A stretch of DNA of 64,000 nt from Spiribacter sp. 2438 (GTDB lineage: Bacteria; Pseudomonadota; Gammaproteobacteria; Nitrococcales; Nitrococcaceae): contig NZ_CP046046.1 of assembly GCF_009676705.1 (NCBI RefSeq), positions 1,116,001-1,180,000 of the forward strand, given 5' to 3'. Numbering within the stretch: the first letter of the stretch is position 1; every line of letters starts with the position of its first letter. The translations under genes and the position numbers were made by a program. Shown here piece by piece: positions 1-8,551 of this stretch. The notes under the pieces are model-generated. The model did no database searches. It saw only the letters and a list, made by a program, of their open reading frames with translations, and was not told the origin of the DNA.

Positions 1-92
1 GGGTAATCCGCCGACGCGGTGGCCGCGAAGCCTAGCGAGGCGCACGCAGCAAGTACGGTGGTTGAAAGTAGACGCGTGGTGGTGTCGTTCAT
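1..92 (-). CDS. Secreted protein, N-terminal fragment cut by the window edge
   Basis: An ATG at 92-90 on the minus strand is preceded by AGAGGAC at good ribosome-binding distance and opens a 30-codon reading frame that runs off the left end. The visible residues begin MNDTTTRLLSTTVL and form a clear Sec signal peptide: short polar start, hydrophobic core, and an A-S-A cleavage site at about residues 26-28. The mature protein would start with Asp-Tyr-Pro. That start is common in TctC/TRAP-type periplasmic substrate-binding proteins, but this is only a guess. The product is exported; its function cannot be read from the part present. Confidence 0.6.
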   Translation of the reverse strand, partial: MNDTTTRLLSTTVLAACASLGFAATASADY

Positions 93-288
93 GGTGATGT
101 CCTCTTGTTGGTTACCGGACACCGCACCTTTTCTGGATACAAAACGGCAGTCCGACACCCTGACTGTATACAAGACGTCAGGATCGACGTAAAGAGTGAC
201 AGCACCTTGCGTTGTGCGCCGCCGCATCTGCCAGCGGAGCTTCAACCCGGCGGCGGTCACGAAGCGGTGCGTGACATCACCGCATTAG

Positions 289-2079
289 TCACAACGCTTC
301 GTAATACTGCCTGATCATGTCCGCCATCAACCGCCGCCGCTCTCGGAGGAAGTCTTCGTAATTTTCGGCCGTCACCTCGCGGATAAACGACGGGATCGCG
401 TTCTCGCTCAGGTTCTCGGCGAGGTCCTCAGCGTCGTTAATTTCCCCAAGGCGTAGGCAACCGGTTTGGACCTGCTCATCGACCCATTGCATGTACTCAG
501 AGGGTGGGTGGTCTTTGATGCCGATATTAATGGGCGTCTCTGTGAGGGCGAAGTTCGCGACCTGGTTGTAATCGCCGGCTTTGGGGAAGCCGTTCCTGAT
601 GAGGTGATTCTTTGGAACGATGTGATGAATATCCCCGTGGCCCTCGATCATGTGCGCGACCGCGATAGACTTGGAGAGAAAACCGCGCCCACCGCTGTGA
701 ACACGCGCGGCAAGATAGGTCTGAAAGGCGGGACTACGGCGACTTGGGGTCATCAGCAGTTGCGGCAAGGCGCCGGTCCAAAAGCCCTCACCCAGCTCAG
801 ACTGCTCGAGCATCGATAGGTACTGAGGCGCACCGTGCTCCTCAATGCGGCGCAGATCCGTCTCCCAGATCGACTCAAAGCTGCCCACCGCCCGGCCCGT
901 CAGCAAACTCATCACGAACCAACGCTTGACCAGACGGGACCGTTCACCCTCGGTCATTGCCTCGTTCTGACGGGTGCGCAGATAGAGCGCGTAGGCGAAG
1001 TTCAGCGCATTTTTGGAGCCAATCATGCTGGCATCAATGAACCCCGCTGATTTGATCATCATCACAAACCGCTCGACATGGGTCTGCCGGACCATCTCGT
1101 TCAGTGTCTCGCTAAGGCGCGCATAAGCTCCTGGAATGCGGGACTCATCGACTTTGCGGGTCTCTGGATCAAGGCCAGAGAGTTCACTCACGATCGCACC
1201 CGCCTTGCCCCGGGAGAAACCAACCAGTCCCGCCACGCGAATGATGTCCGTGTACTCAGGCTGGAAAAGTTCATCCGATTGGCCCTTCAGCCAACTGATT
1301 TTCTTAAGATGATCGGTGGCGGCGAACTCTTGGTCGTTCGCGGAGATATCGTCGAAGGCGTGCCCCGCCACCGCAAGATGGCAGAAGTAGTCGATGAGCT
1401 TGCGCAGGTTTCGCCCTTCCTCGCCGTAGGTGGCAATTTTGCTCATCACGAAGTCAGCACTGGAGAGCGGTACGCCCTTGGCGTTGATGCGCACAAAGAT
1501 CTCCGCCACCGTCTCGACATCGAGGTCATCGGCCAGTGAGATCACCCCCACCTGGGCGTGTTCGATGGCGGCGAGCTTGCCGATGGCGACCTCCACCGTG
1601 TCCTCATCCACGCCAGGGTTCTTCTCAAAATACTGCCGCAGAAAGGTGAGCTGTCGAGTCCCGGAGAAGAACTCCGCAATGTCATGAATCCACTGATTAC
1701 TCCGGTCGATGGCGGGTGTTCGGGTTGCGAACTCCTCAGTGACCGGATTAAACGATATGGCGATGCGCTTTCGCTGATAGTTCCGGCCCACCACCGGTTG
1801 ACCGGCGATCGCGGCTCGAAGCGCCGTCACCCGTTGCTGCCCATCAATGAGAATCTGCTGGTGGGCAGCGACCTCCCCGCCCTTGAGCTTGGCCCCCACC
1901 GATTGCCAGGTGATGAGGTAGCCCACCGGGTAGCCGTGATACAGGGAGTCAATCAGATCCCGAACTTGGGGTGTCTTCCAGACGAACGGGCGCTGGAGCT
2001 CCGGGATCGCGATCTTATCGCTCCGCACATCAGCGAGGACCTGACTCACTGCGGTCTGTTTGACTTCGTACTTGGCCAT
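289..2079 (-). CDS. DUF262-HNH single-chain nuclease (GmrSD/BrxU-like)
   Basis: Protein of 596 aa, taking the ATG at 2079, which has GGGAGG 8 nt upstream; an ATG 33 nt further out lacks this. The N-terminal DUF262 domain shows IPELQRPFVW (about 25-34) and the hallmark ILIDGQQR (about 75-82), the NTP-binding/hydrolysis motif of GmrS and DndB-like ParB folds. Near residue 482 IHHIVPKNHL followed by an N-rich segment is the HNH-type motif of the GmrD/DUF1524 half. Such fused proteins are modification-dependent (type IV) restriction enzymes; BrxU of BREX loci belongs here. It is the last gene of the BREX run, 186 nt after brxL, so it may be co-transcribed. It would complement BREX by attacking phages whose modified bases evade it. 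Confidence 0.82.
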   Translation of the reverse strand: MAKYEVKQTAVSQVLADVRSDKIAIPELQRPFVWKTPQVRDLIDSLYHGYPVGYLITWQSVGAKLKGGEVAAHQQILIDGQQRVTALRAAIAGQPVVGRNYQRKRIAISFNPVTEEFATRTPAIDRSNQWIHDIAEFFSGTRQLTFLRQYFEKNPGVDEDTVEVAIGKLAAIEHAQVGVISLADDLDVETVAEIFVRINAKGVPLSSADFVMSKIATYGEEGRNLRKLIDYFCHLAVAGHAFDDISANDQEFAATDHLKKISWLKGQSDELFQPEYTDIIRVAGLVGFSRGKAGAIVSELSGLDPETRKVDESRIPGAYARLSETLNEMVRQTHVERFVMMIKSAGFIDASMIGSKNALNFAYALYLRTRQNEAMTEGERSRLVKRWFVMSLLTGRAVGSFESIWETDLRRIEEHGAPQYLSMLEQSELGEGFWTGALPQLLMTPSRRSPAFQTYLAARVHSGGRGFLSKSIAVAHMIEGHGDIHHIVPKNHLIRNGFPKAGDYNQVANFALTETPINIGIKDHPPSEYMQWVDEQVQTGCLRLGEINDAEDLAENLSENAIPSFIREVTAENYEDFLRERRRLMADMIRQYYEAL

Positions 2080-2265
2080 CAATGGCCCTCCCAAGCCGCT
2101 CAGCTCACCCAAAAACTGGGGCGCTGAAGGGATGTCATCCGTTACACGGGCACTCGGGTCACCTTAACTGTGATGGCCAAGCCTGCAACCCAATACAACG
2201 GATTTCTCCCAGAGTCTCGCACGGCAACGCACCCAGCCCCCTCTCAGACCCGGGTTCTTCGTGGA

Positions 2266-4314
2266 CTAATCCGCGACAGCCTTCAAAAGCGCATCCCGAG
2301 CATCAGAAAAGAACTGAATATCCACCTTAGTCGCCATGTCATCTGACAAATCGAGTAGCTGCTTTCGGCAGGTCACGGGCATCAAGACCACGCTAGCTCC
2401 CTTCTCAACAGCTATCTCCACCAAATTGACAGCGTCGTGAATTGGCTCAATCGAGCCACCCAGATTGAGTTCCCCGACGACAACAAGGCCGCCCTTAACG
2501 CTGCGTTTTAGCAGAGCGGTTGAGAGCGCGATTACTGATGCAACGCCGACCTTGGCGCCCGCTTTAGCAGCGTCGAAGCCCCGTATCTGCGCTGTAAACT
2601 CGTGTTGACGCGGATCCTTATCACCGACGAGCTGTTGGGAGCGTGCATAGAGGTTTTGCTCAGCGAAGCCCATGCTTTCTTTAAATGACGGCGGCACAGG
2701 CTTGTTCAAGATTTTAACGCCCGACCCTGGCCCCTCGTTGACCTCTATACGGAACAGCCCGGGATGCTCGCCCTCGGCGCCGGGGCTGATCGTCCACACT
2801 TGACCCGGCTCCAGAGGGTCATCGCCGATACCGCCTGTACTCTGCAACTCAGGCGTGGAAACGAACTTCTCAACCCCGTCCTCGCCGAGCGTGTAGCTGA
2901 AGTGGGTGTTCCGGAACTCGGCTGCGCCGATACGCTTCTGCTGTTCCTTTACGCGGCGCCGAGCCTCAAGGGCGATGCGCACAGCCCATTCCAGATCTTC
3001 GTCTGGAATCTCCCCACCAGCCGGATACAGCAACTTCAGCAAGCCGCCGACAGTCTTGTTCACGGCATTGGTATCGCGCCCGGACAAAGCTCCGCCGTAA
3101 TGCACGCGATCCTGAATCGTCGCGAGCCGGCTTTGGGCGCGCAATTGGCTCCAGCATTCCGAAAGGAAGTCACTCACCAATCCGAAGTGATCAGTGAGGA
3201 TTTCACTGCGCACTTTGGGCACATCCCACCCTGGCAGAAAGGCGTGGATGCGATCCATGAACGCCGTGTCATCTTTCATCTCTGGCGGCATCGGCCCGAA
3301 GAGGTGGCCGATGCGCTGTTGATGCTCGACATCCACCTCGAAGTTACCAACCAAGACGATGCTGCCGTCGGCACGGATACTCTCCTTCCCACGACTGAAC
3401 TCGCCGGACTCCATGTACCCCTTCATGATGTTCACACCATCTTTCTGGTCGAAGGAGATGCCCGAGACCTCGTCGAAGCAGACGACGTCATACTGACAAA
3501 CCAATCCACGCTGGCCATTGGCATTGTTGACGAACATCTTGGCGACCGTGGCCTTACCGCCGGAAATCAGGTGTGCGTAGGGCGAGACTTGCTGGAACAG
3601 GTGACTCTTGCCCGTGCCTCGTGGGCCAAGCTCCACCAGGTTGTAGTTGCGCTCCACGAAGGGAACCATGCGCAACGTCAGCGCATCTTTCTCACGCTCG
3701 CTCAGGGCTCCGGGCTCGATACCGGTGGAGCGCAGCAGGAAATCCTTCCACTGGGCCGTGCTGAACTGATTACGGGCCTCGCCGAGCTGTTCAAGGACAT
3801 CGCGGCTTGAGAGTTGGATCTCGCGCAGGTTGACTACGGCGAAGGGCCTGCCGTTTTGTTCCACGGCAATGGCAGCGTCGTAGGCCAGCGTGATCTCTGC
3901 GTAGAAACCACCGGTAAACATGCGCTCATGTGCGTTCGCCAGCTCGGCTGAAATCCGCGCATCCTTGATCCGCAGGCTTGGCAAGGTTGCGATGTAAGTA
4001 TCCGTCTTGGTGTCGAGCCGGGCGGTGATCATGTCGATCAGCTTGATCTCGCCCTGCTCGCGCGCGCGGGACTTGAATAACTCCTCCTCCCCCGCCCTAA
4101 CCGTGCGCGACTGCAACTGGCGCTGAACAATTTCCAAGCCCTCGTTGATCTCATCCGGATCCACGCTTGCGCAGTAGCGACCCAACAGGAACTCCACGAC
4201 ATAGGTCGGCACCGGGAACTGGCGACTGAAGGTCCGCACCAGGTCCTTGCGCACCAGATAGCCATCCAGTGCACCAACGGCCAAGTTGTCGATCGCATCA
4301 AGTTCTACGCTCAT
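2266..4314 (-). CDS. brxL: BREX protein BrxL (AAA+ with Lon-like C-terminus)
   Basis: Protein of 682 aa, the usual BrxL size. An N-terminal BrxL domain (1-210) is followed by an AAA+ ATPase: Walker A GPRGTGKSH at about 230-238 and Walker B VVCFDE at about 277-282. The C-terminus (about 580-682) resembles a Lon protease domain, ending with the GELNLGGSIEPI strand-turn typical of Lon. The Lon catalytic Ser position (in GPSAG) reads GAKVG here, so proteolysis is not expected; that agrees with the view of BrxL as a DNA-binding AAA+ motor. The ATG at 4314 overlaps the pglZ stop as ATGA, so translation is coupled. Presence of brxL marks the locus as BREX type 1 (or the much smaller type 4). Confidence 0.93.
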   Translation of the reverse strand: MSVELDAIDNLAVGALDGYLVRKDLVRTFSRQFPVPTYVVEFLLGRYCASVDPDEINEGLEIVQRQLQSRTVRAGEEELFKSRAREQGEIKLIDMITARLDTKTDTYIATLPSLRIKDARISAELANAHERMFTGGFYAEITLAYDAAIAVEQNGRPFAVVNLREIQLSSRDVLEQLGEARNQFSTAQWKDFLLRSTGIEPGALSEREKDALTLRMVPFVERNYNLVELGPRGTGKSHLFQQVSPYAHLISGGKATVAKMFVNNANGQRGLVCQYDVVCFDEVSGISFDQKDGVNIMKGYMESGEFSRGKESIRADGSIVLVGNFEVDVEHQQRIGHLFGPMPPEMKDDTAFMDRIHAFLPGWDVPKVRSEILTDHFGLVSDFLSECWSQLRAQSRLATIQDRVHYGGALSGRDTNAVNKTVGGLLKLLYPAGGEIPDEDLEWAVRIALEARRRVKEQQKRIGAAEFRNTHFSYTLGEDGVEKFVSTPELQSTGGIGDDPLEPGQVWTISPGAEGEHPGLFRIEVNEGPGSGVKILNKPVPPSFKESMGFAEQNLYARSQQLVGDKDPRQHEFTAQIRGFDAAKAGAKVGVASVIALSTALLKRSVKGGLVVVGELNLGGSIEPIHDAVNLVEIAVEKGASVVLMPVTCRKQLLDLSDDMATKVDIQFFSDARDALLKAVAD

Positions 4315-6677
4315 GAGTCCCCACCTATCCGTACCTCGCGCTGCTGGATCAAACGGCCCGCCTGATCTAAGAGCACCAGAATCGCTGGCTTGCCTTCCAG
4401 GCCTTCGTCTTCGACTACCAGCGAGCAGGTACCGTTATCCTTGAGAGCGCGCGGCGCCATCACCACACTGCTCTCCGGATCACCAGCTCGCTCACGCAGA
4501 TCCGCTGTCGCCTCGACGCCCTCCTGCTCCAGCGCCACATTGCAACGCAGCCCGCGCCAGGTAACGTCAGCGATTTCCACGTGTGCGGTCGCACCACCCG
4601 CAGCCCCCTTCACGACCAACTGGAGCGTGAGGCATTCCTGCAGGCTCAAGCCGCCGTGGGCATAGTCCTCACCGCGTTTGTAGCAACTGATGCCGTCCGC
4701 CAGGGCAAACTCCTGATGCGGATTCCAGTACCAGGGGAAGAGCCGCTCCTGCGTTCGGGCGCCCTCCTTGATGGCCGCGCAGCGCCCCCACTTGGACTCC
4801 GCCAAGGCACTAGGCAGTTCAACCTTCGGCAGGCCTCCGGGGAGCAGCAACCAACCGTGGTCGGTGACCACGCGCACTTCGTCCCAGCCCGCCGCGAGCA
4901 ACTCTTCGACTCGAACCTGCACCTCGCTCAGGAGGGTGTCGACGTGTTGAGCCAATTTCCAGCCACGCGCATGACCTTCATGATCGATGTCACCAAACTC
5001 GCACCATGCCTGTCCCTCGGCCCTGCCGAGCTCGTCACCACGCAGGCATTGCCAACCCGCATCCTTCAGCAACTTCTTGAGGTGATACCCGCTCAGTGTT
5101 GTCCCGGTCTCCGCGACGCTCGGTTCGAAATCCGTACTGCCTGCCTCCCCCGCAATCTTGTCCGCGACCGGCGTGACGGCCGCCTTACCAGTCGCCGTCA
5201 CGCTGGGCAACGCGGCCCATGTCGGCACCTCCTCAACGGTCAGCCCGATTCCTCCCAAGCGCGCCGCGAGGCGTTTGCCCGTGTCAAAACGCAGCCCATC
5301 CACGAAGAGCACACACTGATTGTTGCGAATGTAGTGCGGCGGCTTCTCTTCGCGCACGCCACCCGGTGCGGACGCCTGGCCGGCGATCGTCTGCAGATGG
5401 CGTGCAGCATCTTCGCACCAGGGCAGATACATCGCCCGAATCGCCGCAGTAGCAGCCTCGAGATCCTGTTGCGCGCGCAGATGGGCCAGCGTCCTCAACA
5501 CCGCATCATCCGCTTTCCAGCCGTAATTCGTGTATGCGGCCTTCATTTCGGCAATTCTGCCAACCGCAAGGGAATCGCTCGTTACCTCTGCCAGAGCGCA
5601 AAGCGGTTCCAGCGCGCAAGCCAATGGCGCCTCACCCAGCTCAGCCCACACAAGCTGGCGTCGCGCGGCGTGTTCCTTGTCGAGCTTGTGAATGCGTTCC
5701 CTCGCCTCATGGGCCGGCGTATCCGCCAGGGAAGTTAGCTGCCGGCGCAGCGCGTTCTCTTGGTCATCATTCCACTGCGGCCAGCCACCAGCGTTCTCAG
5801 CATCAGCGAACAGGCCGAAGTCCGGTACCTTGCTGCGCCGAATCTGCGCCGGAATATGCGGGTAGCGCCGTGCGGACTCACTGTAGCGCTGCCAGACCAG
5901 CGCCCATGGCCCGTTGCTATCCGCCAGCCTGGCAGCCCCGGCAATCGGTCCGTCGTTGGGGTCGAAGGCGAATTGGGCGCGACAGACCTCGCGAAAAGCC
6001 GCCCATTGCTGTTCTTCGCACTCGCCGTGGAAGGCTTCCGCATCGTTCAGCCACTGCAGCAGATCACGCGTCGGATCACCACCCGCCAGCAGCGTATTAA
6101 AATAGTTCGCATCCAACCGCTTAGCGCGCAGCAGCGCCACATCCTGATGGATCAGACTCCCCAGCGCCAGCAGCATCGCCCGCTTGCTGTCCTCCTCTCG
6201 AGACACATCCAGGCCCAACCCGCCCTGGTCGGACTTCAAGAATGCCATCACGGTCCAGTCCTTACCGTTGACCTGTGCCCATGTCACGCCGCGATATTGC
6301 AGCTCGGCCAGTGGCTTCAGGGATTGCGGGCAGCTCTCCACCGCGCGGAGATCCTGGCGGCCAACGCCCGGCAAATAGAGGACCGGCGTCGCATCCGGCG
6401 ACAGATCAACCTCGTCGAGCACTTGGGCGATCGCACAGCGCAACCAAATCGCCGGACCACTCCGCCGTTCAGGATCGTAATTCCCCAACACCAACAGCTC
6501 AGGCATTTCGCTCTGCAGTTGCGGAATCACGCTCTGCCACTGCTGGTCGCGGTCAGTCCACAGAATGCAGTGCGGCCCGATTTCGACCTCCGCGTTATAA
6601 CGTGCCGCACGGCGCACGGCGGCAATCAGCGCCTCAGCGAGCGTCTGTGTCTGTTCATTCGGCGGCTGCGCGCTCAT
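4311..6677 (-). CDS. pglZ: BREX phosphatase-like protein PglZ
   Basis: Protein of 788 aa of the BREX-1 PglZ (BrxZ) family, the signature gene of BREX. It belongs to the alkaline phosphatase superfamily: the core strands read CVLFVDGLRFDTGKRLA near residue 455 (metal-binding Asp) and VVTDHGWLLLPGG near residue 603 (Asp-His pair). In BREX, PglZ is required for both host methylation and phage exclusion; it works with PglX in a complex, and its exact reaction is not settled. Start and stop are both ATGA overlaps: with the nucleotidyltransferase stop upstream and the brxL start downstream. This welds the inserted gene pair into the same translational chain. Confidence 0.93.
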   Translation of the reverse strand: MSAQPPNEQTQTLAEALIAAVRRAARYNAEVEIGPHCILWTDRDQQWQSVIPQLQSEMPELLVLGNYDPERRSGPAIWLRCAIAQVLDEVDLSPDATPVLYLPGVGRQDLRAVESCPQSLKPLAELQYRGVTWAQVNGKDWTVMAFLKSDQGGLGLDVSREEDSKRAMLLALGSLIHQDVALLRAKRLDANYFNTLLAGGDPTRDLLQWLNDAEAFHGECEEQQWAAFREVCRAQFAFDPNDGPIAGAARLADSNGPWALVWQRYSESARRYPHIPAQIRRSKVPDFGLFADAENAGGWPQWNDDQENALRRQLTSLADTPAHEARERIHKLDKEHAARRQLVWAELGEAPLACALEPLCALAEVTSDSLAVGRIAEMKAAYTNYGWKADDAVLRTLAHLRAQQDLEAATAAIRAMYLPWCEDAARHLQTIAGQASAPGGVREEKPPHYIRNNQCVLFVDGLRFDTGKRLAARLGGIGLTVEEVPTWAALPSVTATGKAAVTPVADKIAGEAGSTDFEPSVAETGTTLSGYHLKKLLKDAGWQCLRGDELGRAEGQAWCEFGDIDHEGHARGWKLAQHVDTLLSEVQVRVEELLAAGWDEVRVVTDHGWLLLPGGLPKVELPSALAESKWGRCAAIKEGARTQERLFPWYWNPHQEFALADGISCYKRGEDYAHGGLSLQECLTLQLVVKGAAGGATAHVEIADVTWRGLRCNVALEQEGVEATADLRERAGDPESSVVMAPRALKDNGTCSLVVEDEGLEGKPAILVLLDQAGRLIQQREVRIGGDS

Positions 6678-7441
6678 GCCCGGACTCCAAACATCGCTGC
6701 CAACTGATCGAGGATCTCGTCGCCCGCCTCATCGGCGATATCAAGGTTCTTGGGGTAGTTCGCGTCAAGCTGGCCGCGCTGCTGCTCCAGGAAGGCACGC
6801 ATATCGCGTTGCACCGTCTCCGGCAGCACCGTTGTCTCCCCCGGAACGAGCAGGCGGTAAAGGCGAAACACGTCGCCGCGGTGCTTCTTGATGTCCCTGG
6901 AGTCCACCCGCTCGCCTTGATCCTTGCGTTGGCTCAGATCCAGCCAGGCGCGCGCTTTCAGCGGGATTAGCGCGTGCTCGGTGATCATGGGCACACCCGA
7001 GTCCTGGCGCTTATGAGCGTGGATCAGCGCGTAATAGTCATCGTCCAGCAGGATTGCGGACAGGCTCACCACGGCCTCGTCGATAGGCACCGGCGTCAGG
7101 TGCCCCGGCTCAGCTAGGGGCATACGCCCCGGCTCACGCGCGAAGAATTCCAGCATCTTCGGAAAGCGGTCGTCACCTGGCTTGGCAAAGCGGTAGAAGT
7201 TGCGCGGCTGATCACCTACCTGACGCATCTCATAACCACCCTCGGCAATGAACGCCCACATGCGCTCCCCGAACTCAGGGGTCAGCGATTCCACGCACAG
7301 GACAATGTCGACATCCTGAGTGGCGCGCGGTTCAAGGTCGGCTTCCATTTGCACGAGGTACGCCGCCGCGCCCCCGATGAGCACATAGCAGTCCTCGAAG
7401 CCGGCAAAGCGTTCCGCGAACAAATCCAGCCCTCTCACCAT
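6674..7441 (-). CDS. AbiEii-like nucleotidyltransferase inserted in BREX
   Basis: Protein of 255 aa from the ATG at 7441, which overlaps the stop of the upstream HTH gene by 7 nt (ATGGTGA) and has GGAG 8 nt upstream; a longer reading frame exists but lies inside that gene. Residues 22-29 (LIGGAAAYL) and 41-48 (TQDVDIVL) form the G-G and D-x-D metal-binding motifs of the minimal nucleotidyltransferase fold. The C-terminal half is alpha-helical (HALIPLKARAWLDL near 156-169). This is the layout of AbiEii/MenT-type toxins and related NTases, which in characterised cases target tRNA. It is not a core BREX gene. With the HTH protein just upstream it looks like a type IV-style toxin-antitoxin pair or a BREX accessory effector; which of the two is inference. 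Confidence 0.78.
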   Translation of the reverse strand: MVRGLDLFAERFAGFEDCYVLIGGAAAYLVQMEADLEPRATQDVDIVLCVESLTPEFGERMWAFIAEGGYEMRQVGDQPRNFYRFAKPGDDRFPKMLEFFAREPGRMPLAEPGHLTPVPIDEAVVSLSAILLDDDYYALIHAHKRQDSGVPMITEHALIPLKARAWLDLSQRKDQGERVDSRDIKKHRGDVFRLYRLLVPGETTVLPETVQRDMRAFLEQQRGQLDANYPKNLDIADEAGDEILDQLAAMFGVRA

Positions 7442-8430
7442 GGCAAGGACTCCATCATCTTCTCCACAGCCTGCTCCACCCGCTCGTCGGCGTGCGAATG
7501 CAGGCTCAAAGCCAGCGACAGTGGATCCACACACCCGTCACGCGCGGTCACCTCTGGCGGATAACGCCACAGCTCAACCAGGCAGGTCCCGTCATCCGGC
7601 ACGGGAATGACCTCTGCCCGATACCCGATCCGCCGCCAGGCTCGACTGGCAACGGCGTAGACTGGTTCGGTGGGCGCGCCCAGCATGGTCCGCTGGGCCA
7701 GCGCCGACTCGCCGGCGCGAGGCAGCTCCCATCCGGCCAGGTCATCCGCCATAACGCGTACGATGTCCCGGATCGGACTGCGCAGCAAGGGCAGCGCTCT
7801 CTCCCAAACGCCCCTGGGCGACTCCGCGAGATGCACGAGGCGGGCACGCCCCTGGCTTTCGGTTTGCACCAGGCCGTTACCTTCCAGCTCCTTGATGGCG
7901 CGGCTTATGCTCATGGCCGTATAGCCCAGCGGCTTGGCCATCGCGGTGGCGCTAGCCGGGGTGGGCACTTGCCCCAAGAGCATGGCGATAAGCATCATTT
8001 GGGTGGCCGGGCCCAGCACCTCCGTGGGTGCAGGTTCGCGGCGTTGCGGGCGCTGATTGGTCATCATGTAGCCGAGCCAGGGCCAGTAGATCTGCTGGCC
8101 GACCACGACGAAAGGCACCCGCATGCCCACTAAACGCCGACGCATATAACTGCCCAGTTCCTTGGCAACCAGACAGTAGTGAGAATCGCTCTCGCCGGCC
8201 AGGGTCAACGCCTTTTCGATCTGACCGACCAGCGCACGCCCCCCTTTAGCCCGGGTCTCATCCCGAAGCATGACGGCGATAAACCGCTCGTCCTCGACCG
8301 TGAAGCCCTCAAGTTCAAAGAGCTGACGCAGGTAGGCGGGCAGCTTGGTGGGCAAGGTTCCACGCGAGAAGAGCGGAAGGCCCGTCTCCTGTTCAAAGTA
8401 GTGGACAAAACTTTCCGCTCGGCTGCTCAT
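7435..8430 (-). CDS. Winged-HTH protein paired with the nucleotidyltransferase
   Basis: Protein of 331 aa from the ATG at 8430; a TTG 18 nt further upstream is in frame but less likely. No strong ribosome-binding site is visible, and the start is only 21 nt from a large palindrome. Residues about 145-200 form a MarR-like winged helix: helix, turn and recognition helix in YTAMSISRAIKELEGNGLV, then the wing SQGRARLVHL. The flanking regions (1-140, 205-331) match nothing I recognise. In AbiE systems the antitoxin is also a winged-HTH protein that represses its own promoter. The 7-nt overlap with the nucleotidyltransferase and the operator-like palindrome support that reading, although this protein is larger and arranged differently from classical AbiEi. 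Confidence 0.75.
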   Translation of the reverse strand: MSSRAESFVHYFEQETGLPLFSRGTLPTKLPAYLRQLFELEGFTVEDERFIAVMLRDETRAKGGRALVGQIEKALTLAGESDSHYCLVAKELGSYMRRRLVGMRVPFVVVGQQIYWPWLGYMMTNQRPQRREPAPTEVLGPATQMMLIAMLLGQVPTPASATAMAKPLGYTAMSISRAIKELEGNGLVQTESQGRARLVHLAESPRGVWERALPLLRSPIRDIVRVMADDLAGWELPRAGESALAQRTMLGAPTEPVYAVASRAWRRIGYRAEVIPVPDDGTCLVELWRYPPEVTARDGCVDPLSLALSLHSHADERVEQAVEKMMESLPW

Positions 8431-8451
8431 GGGGCGACAGTAACACAACGT

Positions 8452-8484
8452 TATGACGCTAACATTATCTTTGTTAGCGTCATA
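8452..8484 (-). promoter_or_regulatory. Palindromic operator in front of the HTH-nucleotidyltransferase pair
   Basis: A perfect inverted repeat with 13-bp arms (TATGACGCTAACA and TGTTAGCGTCATA) and a 7-nt centre. It lies 21 nt before the HTH start and inside the 121-nt gap after pglX. On the coding strand the centre contains GATAAT, a plausible -10 box, so a bound dimer would block transcription initiation. Likely autoregulatory site of the winged-HTH protein (inference). Confidence 0.7.
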
Positions 8485-8551
8485 TAAACAGTTACCTCCC
8501 GCGTGTTCATACGTGAGGTAGTGTGCCTCCGCGACGCACCAAGGCCCCTAC

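Noticed and set aside
2764-3810. 348-codon plus-strand open frame
   Set aside because: Lies wholly opposite brxL, whose motifs are certain; GC-rich antisense frame without ribosome-binding site or recognisable domain.
4581-5738. 385-codon plus-strand open frame
   Set aside because: Antisense to pglZ; Arg/Pro-rich composition typical of shadow frames.
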